Assembly (NCBI GenBank): GCA_964635845.1
Contig: CAZWNO010000003.1
Span: forward strand, 40,389-104,388
Direction: 5' to 3'
Source of the DNA: SZUA-365 sp964635845
Lineage (GTDB): Bacteria > Bacteroidota > Ignavibacteria > SZUA-365
DNA: 64,000 bases
This document shows, piece after piece, positions 25,542-33,862 of the stretch. The notes beneath the pieces were generated by a model. The model was given only the letters and a program-made list of their open reading frames with translations, ran no database searches and was not told the DNA's origin. A program made the translations under genes and the position numbers. Each line of letters begins with the position of its first letter. The first letter of the stretch is position 1.

Positions 25542-26882
25542 ATGCCGAGAATTCATCTGATCGCAATAATCGCGCTGTCTCTCGTTCCGCTGATCGCTGC
25601 GGCCCAGCCGAATCCCGTCACGGCTCTCCCCGCGGACAGCTCGCGCGATCTTGCTCCCGGCATTCGATATTCCCATTCGTATATCCCGAAGACAAGGCTG
25701 TCCGTGCACTGGCTCACGGTGGATCTGCGCAATCCCGACGTCGGTGTCCGTGTAGGGAAGGGGCTCGACCACATCTCCGGTCTCGAGCGCGTCTACAGCC
25801 TGCTCAGTCGCTACGACAGCATTCGTACTGATGTCCGCAGCGTCGGCGGTACGAACGCAAATTTCTGGAAGGCGGGGACACTGCACCCGATGGGTCCGAC
25901 GGTCACCGACGGTGAACTCGTCATTGCCCATAAGTACAAGAACTGGTCGTCCATCGCGTTCACGGAGAGCGGCAGAGCTGTCATAGATACTTTCGACATG
26001 GACCTATCGATCAGAACCCGCCTGGGCGACATCACCGTGTCGCGGGTGAACCGCCGCATCGACTCCGCCGAAGTGGTGCTCTATACCAGATACTTCGGTT
26101 CGTCCGTTCCATTCGTCGACACCATAGGCATTCGCGAAGCCTCCCGCGATACCATCACCGACGACTCCGAGGCGGCGATCGACACGATGATCATCGCGAT
26201 GCTCGATTCGGTGTGGAACGTCAGTCCGGAAAGCGGCACGCTGAAGCTGCAGTTCCGCTACCTGCGGAAACCTCTGGCCAACACGATCACGCCCTGCGTC
26301 GTCACAGTGCTGGATACCGGCTTCGTCGACATTCCCGCGGATGGGGGAGTGCTCTCCTTCGGCCGCGGTCCATTCCCGCTGTTCTCTTCGCTTTTCGTGG
26401 GCGATACCTTCACCGTCGCCAGCCGTCTGCAGCCGGCTGTCCCTTCACCCGTCGTGCAGATGACGGGCGGCACACCGCGCGTCGTAAGGAACGGACGCGT
26501 CAGCGTCGAATGGATGCAGGAGGGCCTGAAGAAAGTCCGCTTTGTCGAGGGTCGTTACGGCCGCAGTGCCATCGGGATCTCCCGTCACAGCGATACGCTG
26601 ATCCTGATGACGGTCGAGCCATACAGCCGCAAGGCTCGAACTCGTGGCGCCTCACTCGAGACCGTCGCGAAGCTCATGATCGCGCGCGGTGCATGGAACG
26701 CGATGAATCTTGACGGCGGGAGTTCGGCGACAATGGTGGTGGAGGGCAATACAGCCGTTCCGCGCAGCGGGAATCGCGGCAGCCGGAAAATATCGACTGC
26801 TCTGATGGTGTTCGAGCGTCTTGGCGGGGTGACCGAGAGTCACAAGCTGCCACCGGCGCGAAAAACCACGCATCAGGAGTAG
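25542..26882 (+). CDS. Secreted phosphodiester glycosidase (NAGPA-like)
   Basis: A 446-aa exported protein; residues 1-20 are a signal peptide ending IAAAQP, which fixes the start at 25542. The catalytic fold of the phosphodiester glycosidase (N-acetylglucosamine-1-phosphodiester alpha-N-acetylglucosaminidase) family is shown by VGGTNANFW, MGPTVTDGELV, GRSAIGISRH and NLDGGSSATMVVEG. Between about residues 155 and 265 is an inserted, less conserved region. Its substrate could be a sugar-phosphodiester in envelope polymers. It sits between dxs and ribD with short spacing; I see no metabolic reason for that position. Confidence 0.85.
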   Translation: MPRIHLIAIIALSLVPLIAAAQPNPVTALPADSSRDLAPGIRYSHSYIPKTRLSVHWLTVDLRNPDVGVRVGKGLDHISGLERVYSLLSRYDSIRTDVRSVGGTNANFWKAGTLHPMGPTVTDGELVIAHKYKNWSSIAFTESGRAVIDTFDMDLSIRTRLGDITVSRVNRRIDSAEVVLYTRYFGSSVPFVDTIGIREASRDTITDDSEAAIDTMIIAMLDSVWNVSPESGTLKLQFRYLRKPLANTITPCVVTVLDTGFVDIPADGGVLSFGRGPFPLFSSLFVGDTFTVASRLQPAVPSPVVQMTGGTPRVVRNGRVSVEWMQEGLKKVRFVEGRYGRSAIGISRHSDTLILMTVEPYSRKARTRGASLETVAKLMIARGAWNAMNLDGGSSATMVVEGNTAVPRSGNRGSRKISTALMVFERLGGVTESHKLPPARKTTHQE

Positions 26883-26898
26883 GAAGCCGGAAAGCGCC

Positions 26899-28014
26899 AT
26901 GCAGCAAAGGAAAGACAGCCTGTACATGCAGAAATGCCTGCAGCTCGCCGAGCGCGGCCGGGGCGCAGTCGAACCCAATCCCATGGTCGGCGCTGTCGTC
27001 GTTTCCGGGGGACGGATCGTAGGCAAGGGCTGGCACAGGATGTTCGGCGGTCCGCATGCCGAAGTCGAAGCGCTCAACGACGCAGGTGCGCAGTCGGCGG
27101 GAGCGACGCTGTACGTGTCACTGGAGCCATGCAATCATTATGGAAAAACGCCTCCGTGCACGCAGGCGATCATCGACGCCGGCATTCGGAAAGTCGTCAT
27201 CGGGATGCCGGATCCCAATCCGGACGTGACTGGATCGGGAAGTCAGCGGCTGCGCGACGCCGGCCTGACTGTCGTGGAGAACGTGGAGCGGCCGCGATGC
27301 GAAGCGCTGAACGAGGTGTTCTGCGTCAATGTCATGGAAAAGCGTCCGTTCATCCTGCTTAAGATCGCGCAGACGCTTGATGGATACATCGCGGCATCGA
27401 AAGGCACATCCCACTGGATCACATCGGAGGAGTCGCGCGAGGAAGTGCATCGGCTGCGGTCGCTGTATGACGCGGTGCTCGTCGGTGCGGAGACGGTCCG
27501 GAAAGATAATCCGGCGCTTACGGTCCGGCATACGGAAGGCAGGCAGCCGCTGCGAATCGTGCTCACCCGTTCATGGAAAATTCCACCCACGGCGACGGTC
27601 TTTCGTGACGGGGGCGAATCGCGGACCATCGTCATCACCTCGCGGAAGAGCGCCCGTGCGCATGCGGAGCTGATCGCCATGCTGCGCGGACGCGGCATCC
27701 GTGTGCTCGAAGCCGCGACGGACACGCAGGAGTACGCCTCGCTCAAATCGGCCATGCAGATCCTCTTCGTGGAACTTGGCGTGCGTTCCATTCTCGTCGA
27801 AGGAGGCGCGGAAATATTTTCCTCATTCCTGCGCGCCGGACTGGCCGATAGAATCGACCTGTTCACCGCTCCAAAAATCATCGGACGGGGAGTCGCCGCG
27901 TTTTCCTCCCTGCGTCCGCTGCATCTCGCCGACGCCTACCTGTATCGTGTCGAGGAAGTGATGCGGATGGGCAGCGATATCTACTCGATCCTCAGACGCG
28001 GAGCAGAGGGCTGA
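26899..28014 (+). CDS. ribD: Bifunctional riboflavin pyrimidine deaminase/reductase
   Basis: Deaminates then reduces the pyrimidine intermediate of riboflavin synthesis. It is 371 aa. The N-terminal CDA-fold deaminase has the zinc site GPHAEVEAL and LEPCNHYGKTPPCTQAI (HAE, then two Cys). The C-terminal reductase begins near RPFILLKIAQTLDGYIA and contains GAETVRKDNPALTVR and ILVEGGAEIFSSFL. ribE follows 1 nt after its stop. ribBA and ribH are not in the window. Confidence 0.96.
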   Translation: MQQRKDSLYMQKCLQLAERGRGAVEPNPMVGAVVVSGGRIVGKGWHRMFGGPHAEVEALNDAGAQSAGATLYVSLEPCNHYGKTPPCTQAIIDAGIRKVVIGMPDPNPDVTGSGSQRLRDAGLTVVENVERPRCEALNEVFCVNVMEKRPFILLKIAQTLDGYIAASKGTSHWITSEESREEVHRLRSLYDAVLVGAETVRKDNPALTVRHTEGRQPLRIVLTRSWKIPPTATVFRDGGESRTIVITSRKSARAHAELIAMLRGRGIRVLEAATDTQEYASLKSAMQILFVELGVRSILVEGGAEIFSSFLRAGLADRIDLFTAPKIIGRGVAAFSSLRPLHLADAYLYRVEEVMRMGSDIYSILRRGAEG

Positions 28015-28015
28015 C

Positions 28016-28651
28016 ATGTTCACCGGCATCATCGAAGAAATCGGAACCCTGCGCAATGTCCGGCGATTCGGCAACGGCCGCCGTTTCGACGTCGCCGCGA
28101 CCGTCGCGCTCGAAGGCCTCGCCATCGGGGACAGCATCGCGATCAACGGCGTCTGTCTGACGGTCACGCGCTTCACCGGCGCGACATTCACGGTCGAGGC
28201 GGTCGAGGAGACGATGAGGAAATCCACGCTCGCTTCGCTGACCGACGGCGCACCGGTGAACCTGGAGCGCGCACTGCGGGCAAACGGCAAACTCGGAGGC
28301 CATTTCGTACAGGGACACGTCGATTTCACCTCCGATTTCCTCGGCGCCGAACGGCGCGCGGAGAGCTGGATGGCCGCATTCTCGTACCCCGAATCCGCAT
28401 CGGCGAACATCGTTCCCATGGGCAGCATCGCGATCGACGGCATCAGTCTCACCATCGCGGAAAAGGACGCCGGGAGCTTTCGCGTATCCGTCATTCCGCA
28501 CACCTGGGAAATGACTCTGTTCCACAGCTACGCGCGGGGAACGCGAGTCAACATCGAACTGGATATGATAGGGAAGTATGTCCTGAATTACCTGCGCGAG
28601 AGCAGGGGAGGGAAGATAGACGAGGATTTCCTGCGGGAACTCGGCTACTGA
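28016..28651 (+). CDS. ribE: Riboflavin synthase alpha chain
   Basis: Dismutates two lumazines to riboflavin. It is 211 aa. It has the diagnostic N-terminus MFTGIIEEIGTL and two similar beta-barrel lumazine-binding domains: SIAINGVCLTVT with GGHFVQGHVDF in the first, SIAIDGISLTIA in the second. The C-terminal helix trimerises the protein. Last gene of the plus-strand block; only 27 nt separate it from the end of the convergent glycosyltransferase, with no hairpin terminator visible. Confidence 0.96.
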   Translation: MFTGIIEEIGTLRNVRRFGNGRRFDVAATVALEGLAIGDSIAINGVCLTVTRFTGATFTVEAVEETMRKSTLASLTDGAPVNLERALRANGKLGGHFVQGHVDFTSDFLGAERRAESWMAAFSYPESASANIVPMGSIAIDGISLTIAEKDAGSFRVSVIPHTWEMTLFHSYARGTRVNIELDMIGKYVLNYLRESRGGKIDEDFLRELGY

Positions 28652-28678
28652 TTCCCGGATCAGCAGGGAGTGAATCCG

Positions 28679-29806
28679 CTACTTCCATTCCGCGATCGTG
28701 CGTCGCATGATCTCCAGTGTTTCATCCGCGGCTATCTCCCAATCGAATTTCGCAGCCCATGCCAGCGCATTCTCCCTGAACGCATTCCTCCGATCGCCGC
28801 TGTCAAGAAACATCCTTATTTTGGCGATGAGGTCATCGACATTTCCGAATTCGTAGAGCAGACCGGTCTCTCCGTCCACCACGGAATCGCGGAGTCCCGG
28901 CACGTTCGCAGCAACGACCGGTGCACCGCAGGCATTCGCCTCCACGACCGTCAATCCCCAGCCTTCCTTGGATGAAGTATTCACGACGAAATTCATCTTC
29001 TGCAGCATCGGAGCCTTTTCCGATTCGTCGATGAATCCGTGAAACGTCACGCGCTCCGTGAGGCCGAGCTGCAACGTCAGTTCCTCCAGACGCGGCTTGT
29101 CGTCACCGTCCCCGATGATGTCGAGATGGAGGAGTGGGTACTCGTCCCTGATCCTGTTCATCGCCATCAGCAGATGGTCGACAGACTTGTACTTCTTCAG
29201 TCGTCCGAAATACCCGATGCGATTTATATCGTATATATTACTTGAATCAGAATAATATATATCCTTGTTGACACAGTAATTAACCACCGTCACATGATCT
29301 TTTGAAAAGCCCCAATCCAGGTATTCCTTGTACGTGCTGGGTGATCCGATAATGAAGTGGACACGGCGATATACAGGCTTGATGAGACGCTCCGCGAGGT
29401 AGACATAGGCAGCGAAAGGAAAGATCGTCTCGAGGAAGATGCTTTTCCCGAAGAGGTGGTGGGTAACACCCTGCACGGGCTCCCGCACGAACAGAGGCGT
29501 GTAGAACGGAATCTTGTTCACATCATCCACGACGATATCGAAGCGTTCCTTGCGGAATCGTCTGAAGTACGCCAGAGGGACATGGAAATTGAAGAGAGAG
29601 CGGCCGCCCTGGCGTATGATGCGCATTCCATTCCGGACTTCCTCGCGCGGTGCTCCTTCGAAATGATGGCAAAACAGCGTCACTTCATGTCCACGGGCAG
29701 CGAGTCGCTCGAATACTTCGTGAAGATGCACTTCGGCGCCACCTGCAAGAGGATTGGTGAGGTCCTGCCAGTTAAATACCAGTATTTTCAACGGTTTAGC
29801 AGTCAA
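28679..29806 (-). CDS. GT4-family glycosyltransferase
   Basis: A 375-aa GT-B retaining glycosyltransferase. The N-terminal acceptor domain starts ILVFNWQDLTNPLAGGAEVHLHEVF. The C-terminal nucleotide-sugar domain has RIGYFGRLKKYKSVDHLL and the signature NTSSKEGWGLTVVEANACGAPVVA with the E-x7-E region. The start appears to be TTG at 29806, 3 nt after the methyltransferase stop. A patch at 29220-29280 (residues about 177-195, DIYYSDSSNIYDINRIG) uses strongly A/T-rich codons unlike its surroundings. Likely adds a sugar to an envelope glycan. Confidence 0.88.
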   Translation of the reverse strand: MTAKPLKILVFNWQDLTNPLAGGAEVHLHEVFERLAARGHEVTLFCHHFEGAPREEVRNGMRIIRQGGRSLFNFHVPLAYFRRFRKERFDIVVDDVNKIPFYTPLFVREPVQGVTHHLFGKSIFLETIFPFAAYVYLAERLIKPVYRRVHFIIGSPSTYKEYLDWGFSKDHVTVVNYCVNKDIYYSDSSNIYDINRIGYFGRLKKYKSVDHLLMAMNRIRDEYPLLHLDIIGDGDDKPRLEELTLQLGLTERVTFHGFIDESEKAPMLQKMNFVVNTSSKEGWGLTVVEANACGAPVVAANVPGLRDSVVDGETGLLYEFGNVDDLIAKIRMFLDSGDRRNAFRENALAWAAKFDWEIAADETLEIMRRTIAEWK

Positions 29807-29809
29807 TAG

Positions 29810-30577
29810 TTACTTCTTCGCGATAACACCAATTGAAAGAGCTGTATTGAGTTTGAAAGCGGAACCGTCCATTCCATCGCGGATCTTCTCGCGCACGCGG
29901 GAGATTGGCGGAATCAGACGCGGATAGAGAGGAAGCTTCACCCCGAGTTTGAAAAGAGCCTCGCGCATCGTCCGGTAGAACAGGCTCGGGTACATCCACT
30001 CACCGTAGGCATCGACGGGCTGCAATCCGAGATCCTTGAGCAGATTGCGAAGCTCTCGAACCGAAAACTCGCGCTCCCAGCCGGCGAACCATGCATTGAG
30101 AGTAATAAGTATATGTTTAATAACGGTATATATATGCCAGCGCTGCGGGACATCCACGATCAGGAGACCACCGGTTTTCAGCACGCGGACATTTTCCTTC
30201 AGGAGTCGCAGTGCATCGTTTTCCCGGAAATGTTCGAGGAGTCCCTGGTGGAACACCGCATCGAAGCTTCCATCAGGAAAAGGCAAAGCGAAGGCATCGC
30301 CGCCGACGGCACTTATGCGTTCGACGTCGGGCAAGCCCTGGCGGATGATCTTCAGCGAATTCTTCGAATAGTCGAGCAGCACGAGCGTGGCGCCGTCCCT
30401 TGACATGTAGAAGGAGTCGCGTCCCGTGCCGGCGCCGACCTCCAGGATGCGCTTTCCGTTGAGGTCCATGTTGCGCGAGAGATTACGCCGGATACGGTCG
30501 GTATTCGCGTATACCTCCTTGGTATCAGCTTTTTCGTCCCAGAACGTTTCCCAGTTCTGCTTGGTCGATTCTTTCAT
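29810..30577 (-). CDS. Class I SAM-dependent methyltransferase
   Basis: A 255-aa Rossmann-fold methyltransferase. Motif I is ILEVGAGTGRDSFYM near residues 44-58, the acidic SAM-ribose strand is LVLLDYSKNS near 66, then GDAFALPFPDGSFDAVFHQGLLEHF (motifs II/III) and LIVDVPQRWHIYTV. The target is unknown; pairing with a glycosyltransferase suggests a glycan or its lipid carrier. A short A/T-rich stretch at 30095-30130 codes for HIYTVIKHILITLN. It stands apart from the genes upstream by about 340 nt, so it likely has its own promoter. Confidence 0.85.
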   Translation of the reverse strand: MKESTKQNWETFWDEKADTKEVYANTDRIRRNLSRNMDLNGKRILEVGAGTGRDSFYMSRDGATLVLLDYSKNSLKIIRQGLPDVERISAVGGDAFALPFPDGSFDAVFHQGLLEHFRENDALRLLKENVRVLKTGGLLIVDVPQRWHIYTVIKHILITLNAWFAGWEREFSVRELRNLLKDLGLQPVDAYGEWMYPSLFYRTMREALFKLGVKLPLYPRLIPPISRVREKIRDGMDGSAFKLNTALSIGVIAKK

Positions 30578-30919
30578 ATTCCTTGTATATTCCTTGCGCC
30601 CTTACTTCTTATAATAAATATTATGTAAAGTTGGAAAACGTATCACTTACCCCTTTCGGCCTCTCGGCCGCATTTCAACGTCAGTGTCAGATGGTCGGTG
30701 ATAACGAAATCCATCATGCAAATTACGTCCTTTTGTCTTCGGTTCAAAAGCACTCATGCGAGGTGATGCATGAGCGGACATCCTGCCGAGCAAGGTGAAA
30801 CGCAACGGCTCACGAGTGTCTCGTAAGAAAAATACTCTCCTCATCGGATGATGCTTTCCCCTGGGAATGGTAGTGCTGCACGGGGACGCGCATGTCCCGG
30901 TCGGGATCGGCGGCGATGA
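30578..30919. other. Intergenic region of about 340 nt, no gene recognised
   Basis: Lies between the secreted repeat protein and the methyltransferase, both minus strand. The part next to the methyltransferase (30578-30640) is A/T-rich and probably holds its promoter; gatacgtttt on the minus strand is 7 of 8 to TAnnTTTG but lacks a partner TTG. Small hairpins occur (for example cggcc-tctc-ggccg near 30655-30675) without T-runs. No coding sequence with protein-like composition and no known RNA signature was found. Confidence 0.6.
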
Positions 30920-31711
30920 TTACCAGTGCTTCATTCTCACCGGAATGATGTCGAGCGGAAGCGAAACCTGGTATCGCTCGGCCTCGCTGGATTGCCAGTA
31001 TTCTCCGGTGATCGATCCCTGGCCGACAACCTCGCAGTACGCGAGACCGGTCTTCACGAGTCCTTCGTTCTCGACATATGGATCGAGTTCGAGCATTCCG
31101 TTCGGCGGGATGCGATGCTTGTCCCGGCTGAGCTGCTTCCCCCGGTCGAGATAGAACGTGACCGCGACGGTGACGGCGCTGTCGGCAGCGGGATTGACGA
31201 GCACGAGGCGCGCGCTGATATCTGGGGCCGAGACGAAATGCTGGCAAAGCAGGGCCCGGGAACCGTGGGCGTCCGAAGCCGGAATCGCCGTATTAAAGAC
31301 CGACCTCTCCGGATCCTTGTAGAACTGCCAGTACTGCGCGGAAACGTTCCCGCCGTCGGAATAGATGCGGATAGTGCCCTTGAATTTTCGGGCCCCGAGA
31401 TTGTCGGCGGGATTGTAGTTGACCTTCCCGAAGATGGGCAGGAAAAAGGACTGCGTGGCGATCAGCCTTCCTTCCAGGTCATGCAGTAGCACGTTCACGA
31501 CGGATCCGCTTCCCTCATGGTCGGTGATGACCAGGTGCGTCTCAAAGACCTCCGGGTCCGCTTCAAAGTAATTGACGACGAGCTGATCTCCCACGCGCAG
31601 CTGCGGAACCCTCTCCCCTTCAAAAGCAAATTGCGCGCGTGCCACGAAGGACACGCACGCAATCGCTACAAGAGTTATGCCCGCTGCGCGCATGCGCTGC
31701 GCCATTGCCAC
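30920..31711 (-). CDS. Secreted two-module repeat protein, paralogue B
   Basis: A 263-aa protein with an N-terminal signal peptide (about residues 1-26, ending VARAQ). It is built of two copies of a roughly 100-residue all-beta module. Module 1 runs from LVVNYFEADPEVFETHLVITD to GGNVSAQYW; module 2 from LLCQHFVSAPDISARLVLVN to GSITGEYW. Each copy has a fibronectin-like run of strands and ends in an aromatic YW pair. It is paralogous to the gene just upstream (31715-32488), 3 nt away. GTG at 31711 is the longest start; ATG at 31693 would give a cleaner signal peptide. Function unknown; probably periplasmic or surface. Confidence 0.8.
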   Translation of the reverse strand: MAMAQRMRAAGITLVAIACVSFVARAQFAFEGERVPQLRVGDQLVVNYFEADPEVFETHLVITDHEGSGSVVNVLLHDLEGRLIATQSFFLPIFGKVNYNPADNLGARKFKGTIRIYSDGGNVSAQYWQFYKDPERSVFNTAIPASDAHGSRALLCQHFVSAPDISARLVLVNPAADSAVTVAVTFYLDRGKQLSRDKHRIPPNGMLELDPYVENEGLVKTGLAYCEVVGQGSITGEYWQSSEAERYQVSLPLDIIPVRMKHW

Positions 31712-31714
31712 GGC

Positions 31715-32488
31715 TCAGCGGATTTTCGAGACGCCCTCGAGAGGCAGCGCGACCTGGTATTTCTCGGCGTCGACGGCCTGCCAGTATTCACCGGTGATCT
31801 TGCCCGCGCCGACAACGACGATGTAGGCGGTTCCGGTCATCTGCACGCCCTTGATGGATTTGAATGGGTTGATGTTCGCCACGCCGTTGGCCGGAATGAC
31901 GCGCTTCTCGACACCGACGAGCCCGCCGTTGTCGGAGTAGAATTTTACGTCGATGGTCACAGGACGCGCGATCTCGGCGTTACCGACGATGATCTGCGAA
32001 TTGACGCTCTTGTCGCTTACGAAGTGCTGGCAGACCAGCTTGTCGTAGCCCTTGCCGTCGGCTGCTGGCACGGCGATATTCATGTACGCCTTCTCTATGT
32101 TGCGGTACTTCTCCCAGTACTGGCCGCAGATGTTGCCGCCGTCGCTCTCGATGCGCACGGTGCCTGTGAACTTCGGGTTCTGGTTGTAGCCGTGCTGGTA
32201 GGCGTTCAGATAGGTCAACGGATCGTAGTTGATTTTCCCGAATGCGTTGAGAGTCTCGTAGCGCTCGTAGACGAGACGACCCTCATCATTGTAGATCGAT
32301 ATCTTGAGATTGGGGCCGACACCGTCGACGTCACTGATCACGACATGCGTCTCGATATTGTCGGGATCGGAGACGAAACGGTTGATGACGAGACTCTGTC
32401 CGACCTGGGCGTCAACCTGCACTGTGCAGGACAGAACCGCGGTCAAGGCCACCAGGATGCTTACAAACGCTTTCGACGATTTCCGCAT
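31715..32488 (-). CDS. Secreted two-module repeat protein, paralogue A
   Basis: A 257-aa exported protein with a signal peptide of about 28 residues (ending VQVDAQ) and a strong GGAGG before the ATG. Residues about 31-127 and 150-237 are two copies of the same module: (L)VINRFVSDPDNIETHVVISD with CGQYW at the end, and (L)VCQHFVSDKSVNSQIIVGN with TGEYW at the end. Matching positions also include IYNDEGRLV / FYSDNGGLV and FGKINYDP / GVANINP. No catalytic motif is visible. It lies between a downstream paralogue and the glycan operon upstream (40 nt gap), which suggests an envelope role. I do not recognise the family. Confidence 0.82.
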   Translation of the reverse strand: MRKSSKAFVSILVALTAVLSCTVQVDAQVGQSLVINRFVSDPDNIETHVVISDVDGVGPNLKISIYNDEGRLVYERYETLNAFGKINYDPLTYLNAYQHGYNQNPKFTGTVRIESDGGNICGQYWEKYRNIEKAYMNIAVPAADGKGYDKLVCQHFVSDKSVNSQIIVGNAEIARPVTIDVKFYSDNGGLVGVEKRVIPANGVANINPFKSIKGVQMTGTAYIVVVGAGKITGEYWQAVDAEKYQVALPLEGVSKIR

Positions 32489-32528
32489 TGAGATTCCTCC
32501 ATGGAACGTATTCGAGATTCAATAAAAT

Positions 32529-33329
32529 CTACGACTTCAAACAAGAGTTTCCGAGTTCAAGATACGCATCAGCCGGCAATTCCAGAAACGCCTCGACGTA
32601 GCGGCAGCGCCTGCCTCCGAGTGTGATCGCACGATACGCGTTGAGGCCTTCGATATGATGCATGTAGTCAATTGCGTCCTGCTGACTCGCATAGCAGCGC
32701 ATTGCCTCGCGCTTGCGGTCCATATATTCGGTGATGTCCGTTACGGCAGTGGCAGGCAGCGGACTCCAGACTTCGAATCCGCGAATGAGCGGACGGAATT
32801 CTTTATGTTCACGCAGGGTCCGCAACAGCCAGGTGTTCAATATCCGATGATCCTGGTGATTATCGAATAACGAAGGAAGATACAAAACATCGGGTTCATT
32901 CTCAATCAGCGCGTGAAAGACAGGCTCGGGAAAATCGCCCGGGGCGAACTTCCCGCGCCCGAGTCCGAATGCTCTGCACTTCGTGATCCCGAGCGTTTCC
33001 ATGGCGCGGTCGAATTCCCCTTCCCGAATCGCGCGCTTCCGCTCATCGCTCAGCCGGGTATCCTCGATCGAAGCGACATTGTCGGAAAGCAGAAGCACGA
33101 GCACTTCGTCCCCGCGCTGCAGATGGTGCAGCAGCACACCGGCGGCGCCGAAGGTCTCGTCGTCGGCATGCGGTGTCAGTACCGAAACGCGGCACCGCGG
33201 ACCGTTGAAGTCCAACTCGCGCGGATACACCGTCACATGGGGTTCGGCCGCGAGCGATGCAATCTCCGACACACGGCGACGCAACCGGCGCACGGAGAGA
33301 TGTTCGATGAGCTGACGGACGCCGATCAT
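32529..33329 (-). CDS. PIG-L family N-deacetylase, cytoplasmic
   Basis: A 266-aa zinc-dependent deacetylase-type protein (GlcNAc-PI deacetylase / MshB / BshB fold). The metal site PHADDETFGAAG is near residues 55-66 (variant of HPDDE), and DNHQDHRILNTW near 150 supplies the third ligand. There is no signal peptide, so it acts in the cytoplasm. The ATG at 33329 overlaps the GNAT stop by 4 nt (ATGA); a longer in-frame start lies inside the GNAT gene. Beside three acyltransferases it probably removes an acetyl group from an amino sugar before re-acylation. Confidence 0.88.
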   Translation of the reverse strand: MIGVRQLIEHLSVRRLRRRVSEIASLAAEPHVTVYPRELDFNGPRCRVSVLTPHADDETFGAAGVLLHHLQRGDEVLVLLLSDNVASIEDTRLSDERKRAIREGEFDRAMETLGITKCRAFGLGRGKFAPGDFPEPVFHALIENEPDVLYLPSLFDNHQDHRILNTWLLRTLREHKEFRPLIRGFEVWSPLPATAVTDITEYMDRKREAMRCYASQQDAIDYMHHIEGLNAYRAITLGGRRCRYVEAFLELPADAYLELGNSCLKS

Positions 33330-33862
33330 GCATTGACTCCTTTGACCTTGCCGCGTCTGATCGTCGTCCCGGCGATCGTGCACGCGCTGATCTGTCCCTG
33401 GAATTCAAAATCCGCTTTCTCGATGCCACGCAGTGAGGACGCATTGTCCGTCTCCGCATAGATCCACAAGGAGCGCATGCCTCGTTCAGCCAGCATGACG
33501 CTCAGCTGACGCAGTCCTTCGGGGTAGATGCCTCTGCCCCGCCAGGCCTCGACCGTGACGACATCGTAGACCACCGCGTCCGAATCCTGCAACTCCCATG
33601 TCAAGGCCAGTTCATCGACACGCAGCGCATGCCACTGCACCCAGGCCGTGAACACGAGCGTGTCATCGCTTCGGCCGAGCAGCGCCTGCCCGCCCGCTGC
33701 CAAGCGTTCCCGGTACACGGCAAGGAACTGCGGCGTGGTCACGCTTTCCCATGGAAACTGCTCGGCGCCGACGAGATGAAACCGGATCGCGTGGGAGAGG
33801 ATCTTCTCCGGCACACAGTGTTTCCGGTAGAAACGCAGCCGATGCCGCGCGTACAGCGTCAT
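33326..33862 (-). CDS. GNAT-family N-acetyltransferase
   Basis: A 178-aa protein. The acetyl-CoA loop of GNAT enzymes is seen as VVTVEAWRGRGIYPEGLRQL near residues 100-119 (motif A, with RGRGIY). Next comes a strand-helix LWIYAETDNASSLRGIEKADF in which a residue sits next to the expected Asn/Tyr. The first 90 residues are divergent and may bind the acceptor. It overlaps both neighbours by 4 nt. Acceptor probably an amino group on a sugar of the glycan made by this cluster. Confidence 0.82.
   Translation of the reverse strand: MTLYARHRLRFYRKHCVPEKILSHAIRFHLVGAEQFPWESVTTPQFLAVYRERLAAGGQALLGRSDDTLVFTAWVQWHALRVDELALTWELQDSDAVVYDVVTVEAWRGRGIYPEGLRQLSVMLAERGMRSLWIYAETDNASSLRGIEKADFEFQGQISACTIAGTTIRRGKVKGVNA

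Noticed and set aside
26883..26898. FMN riboswitch before ribD
   Set aside because: Only 16 nt separate ribD from the upstream gene, too short for the aptamer, and no RFN-element sequence is seen.
30655..30675. Hairpin cggcc-tctc-ggccg as a terminator
   Set aside because: Five pairs with no adjacent T-run on either strand; probably chance in GC-rich sequence.
30578..30919. RNase P RNA, tmRNA or SRP RNA in the 340-nt gap
   Set aside because: None of the conserved cores (for example the RNase P P4 strands or a tmRNA tRNA-like end) can be found.
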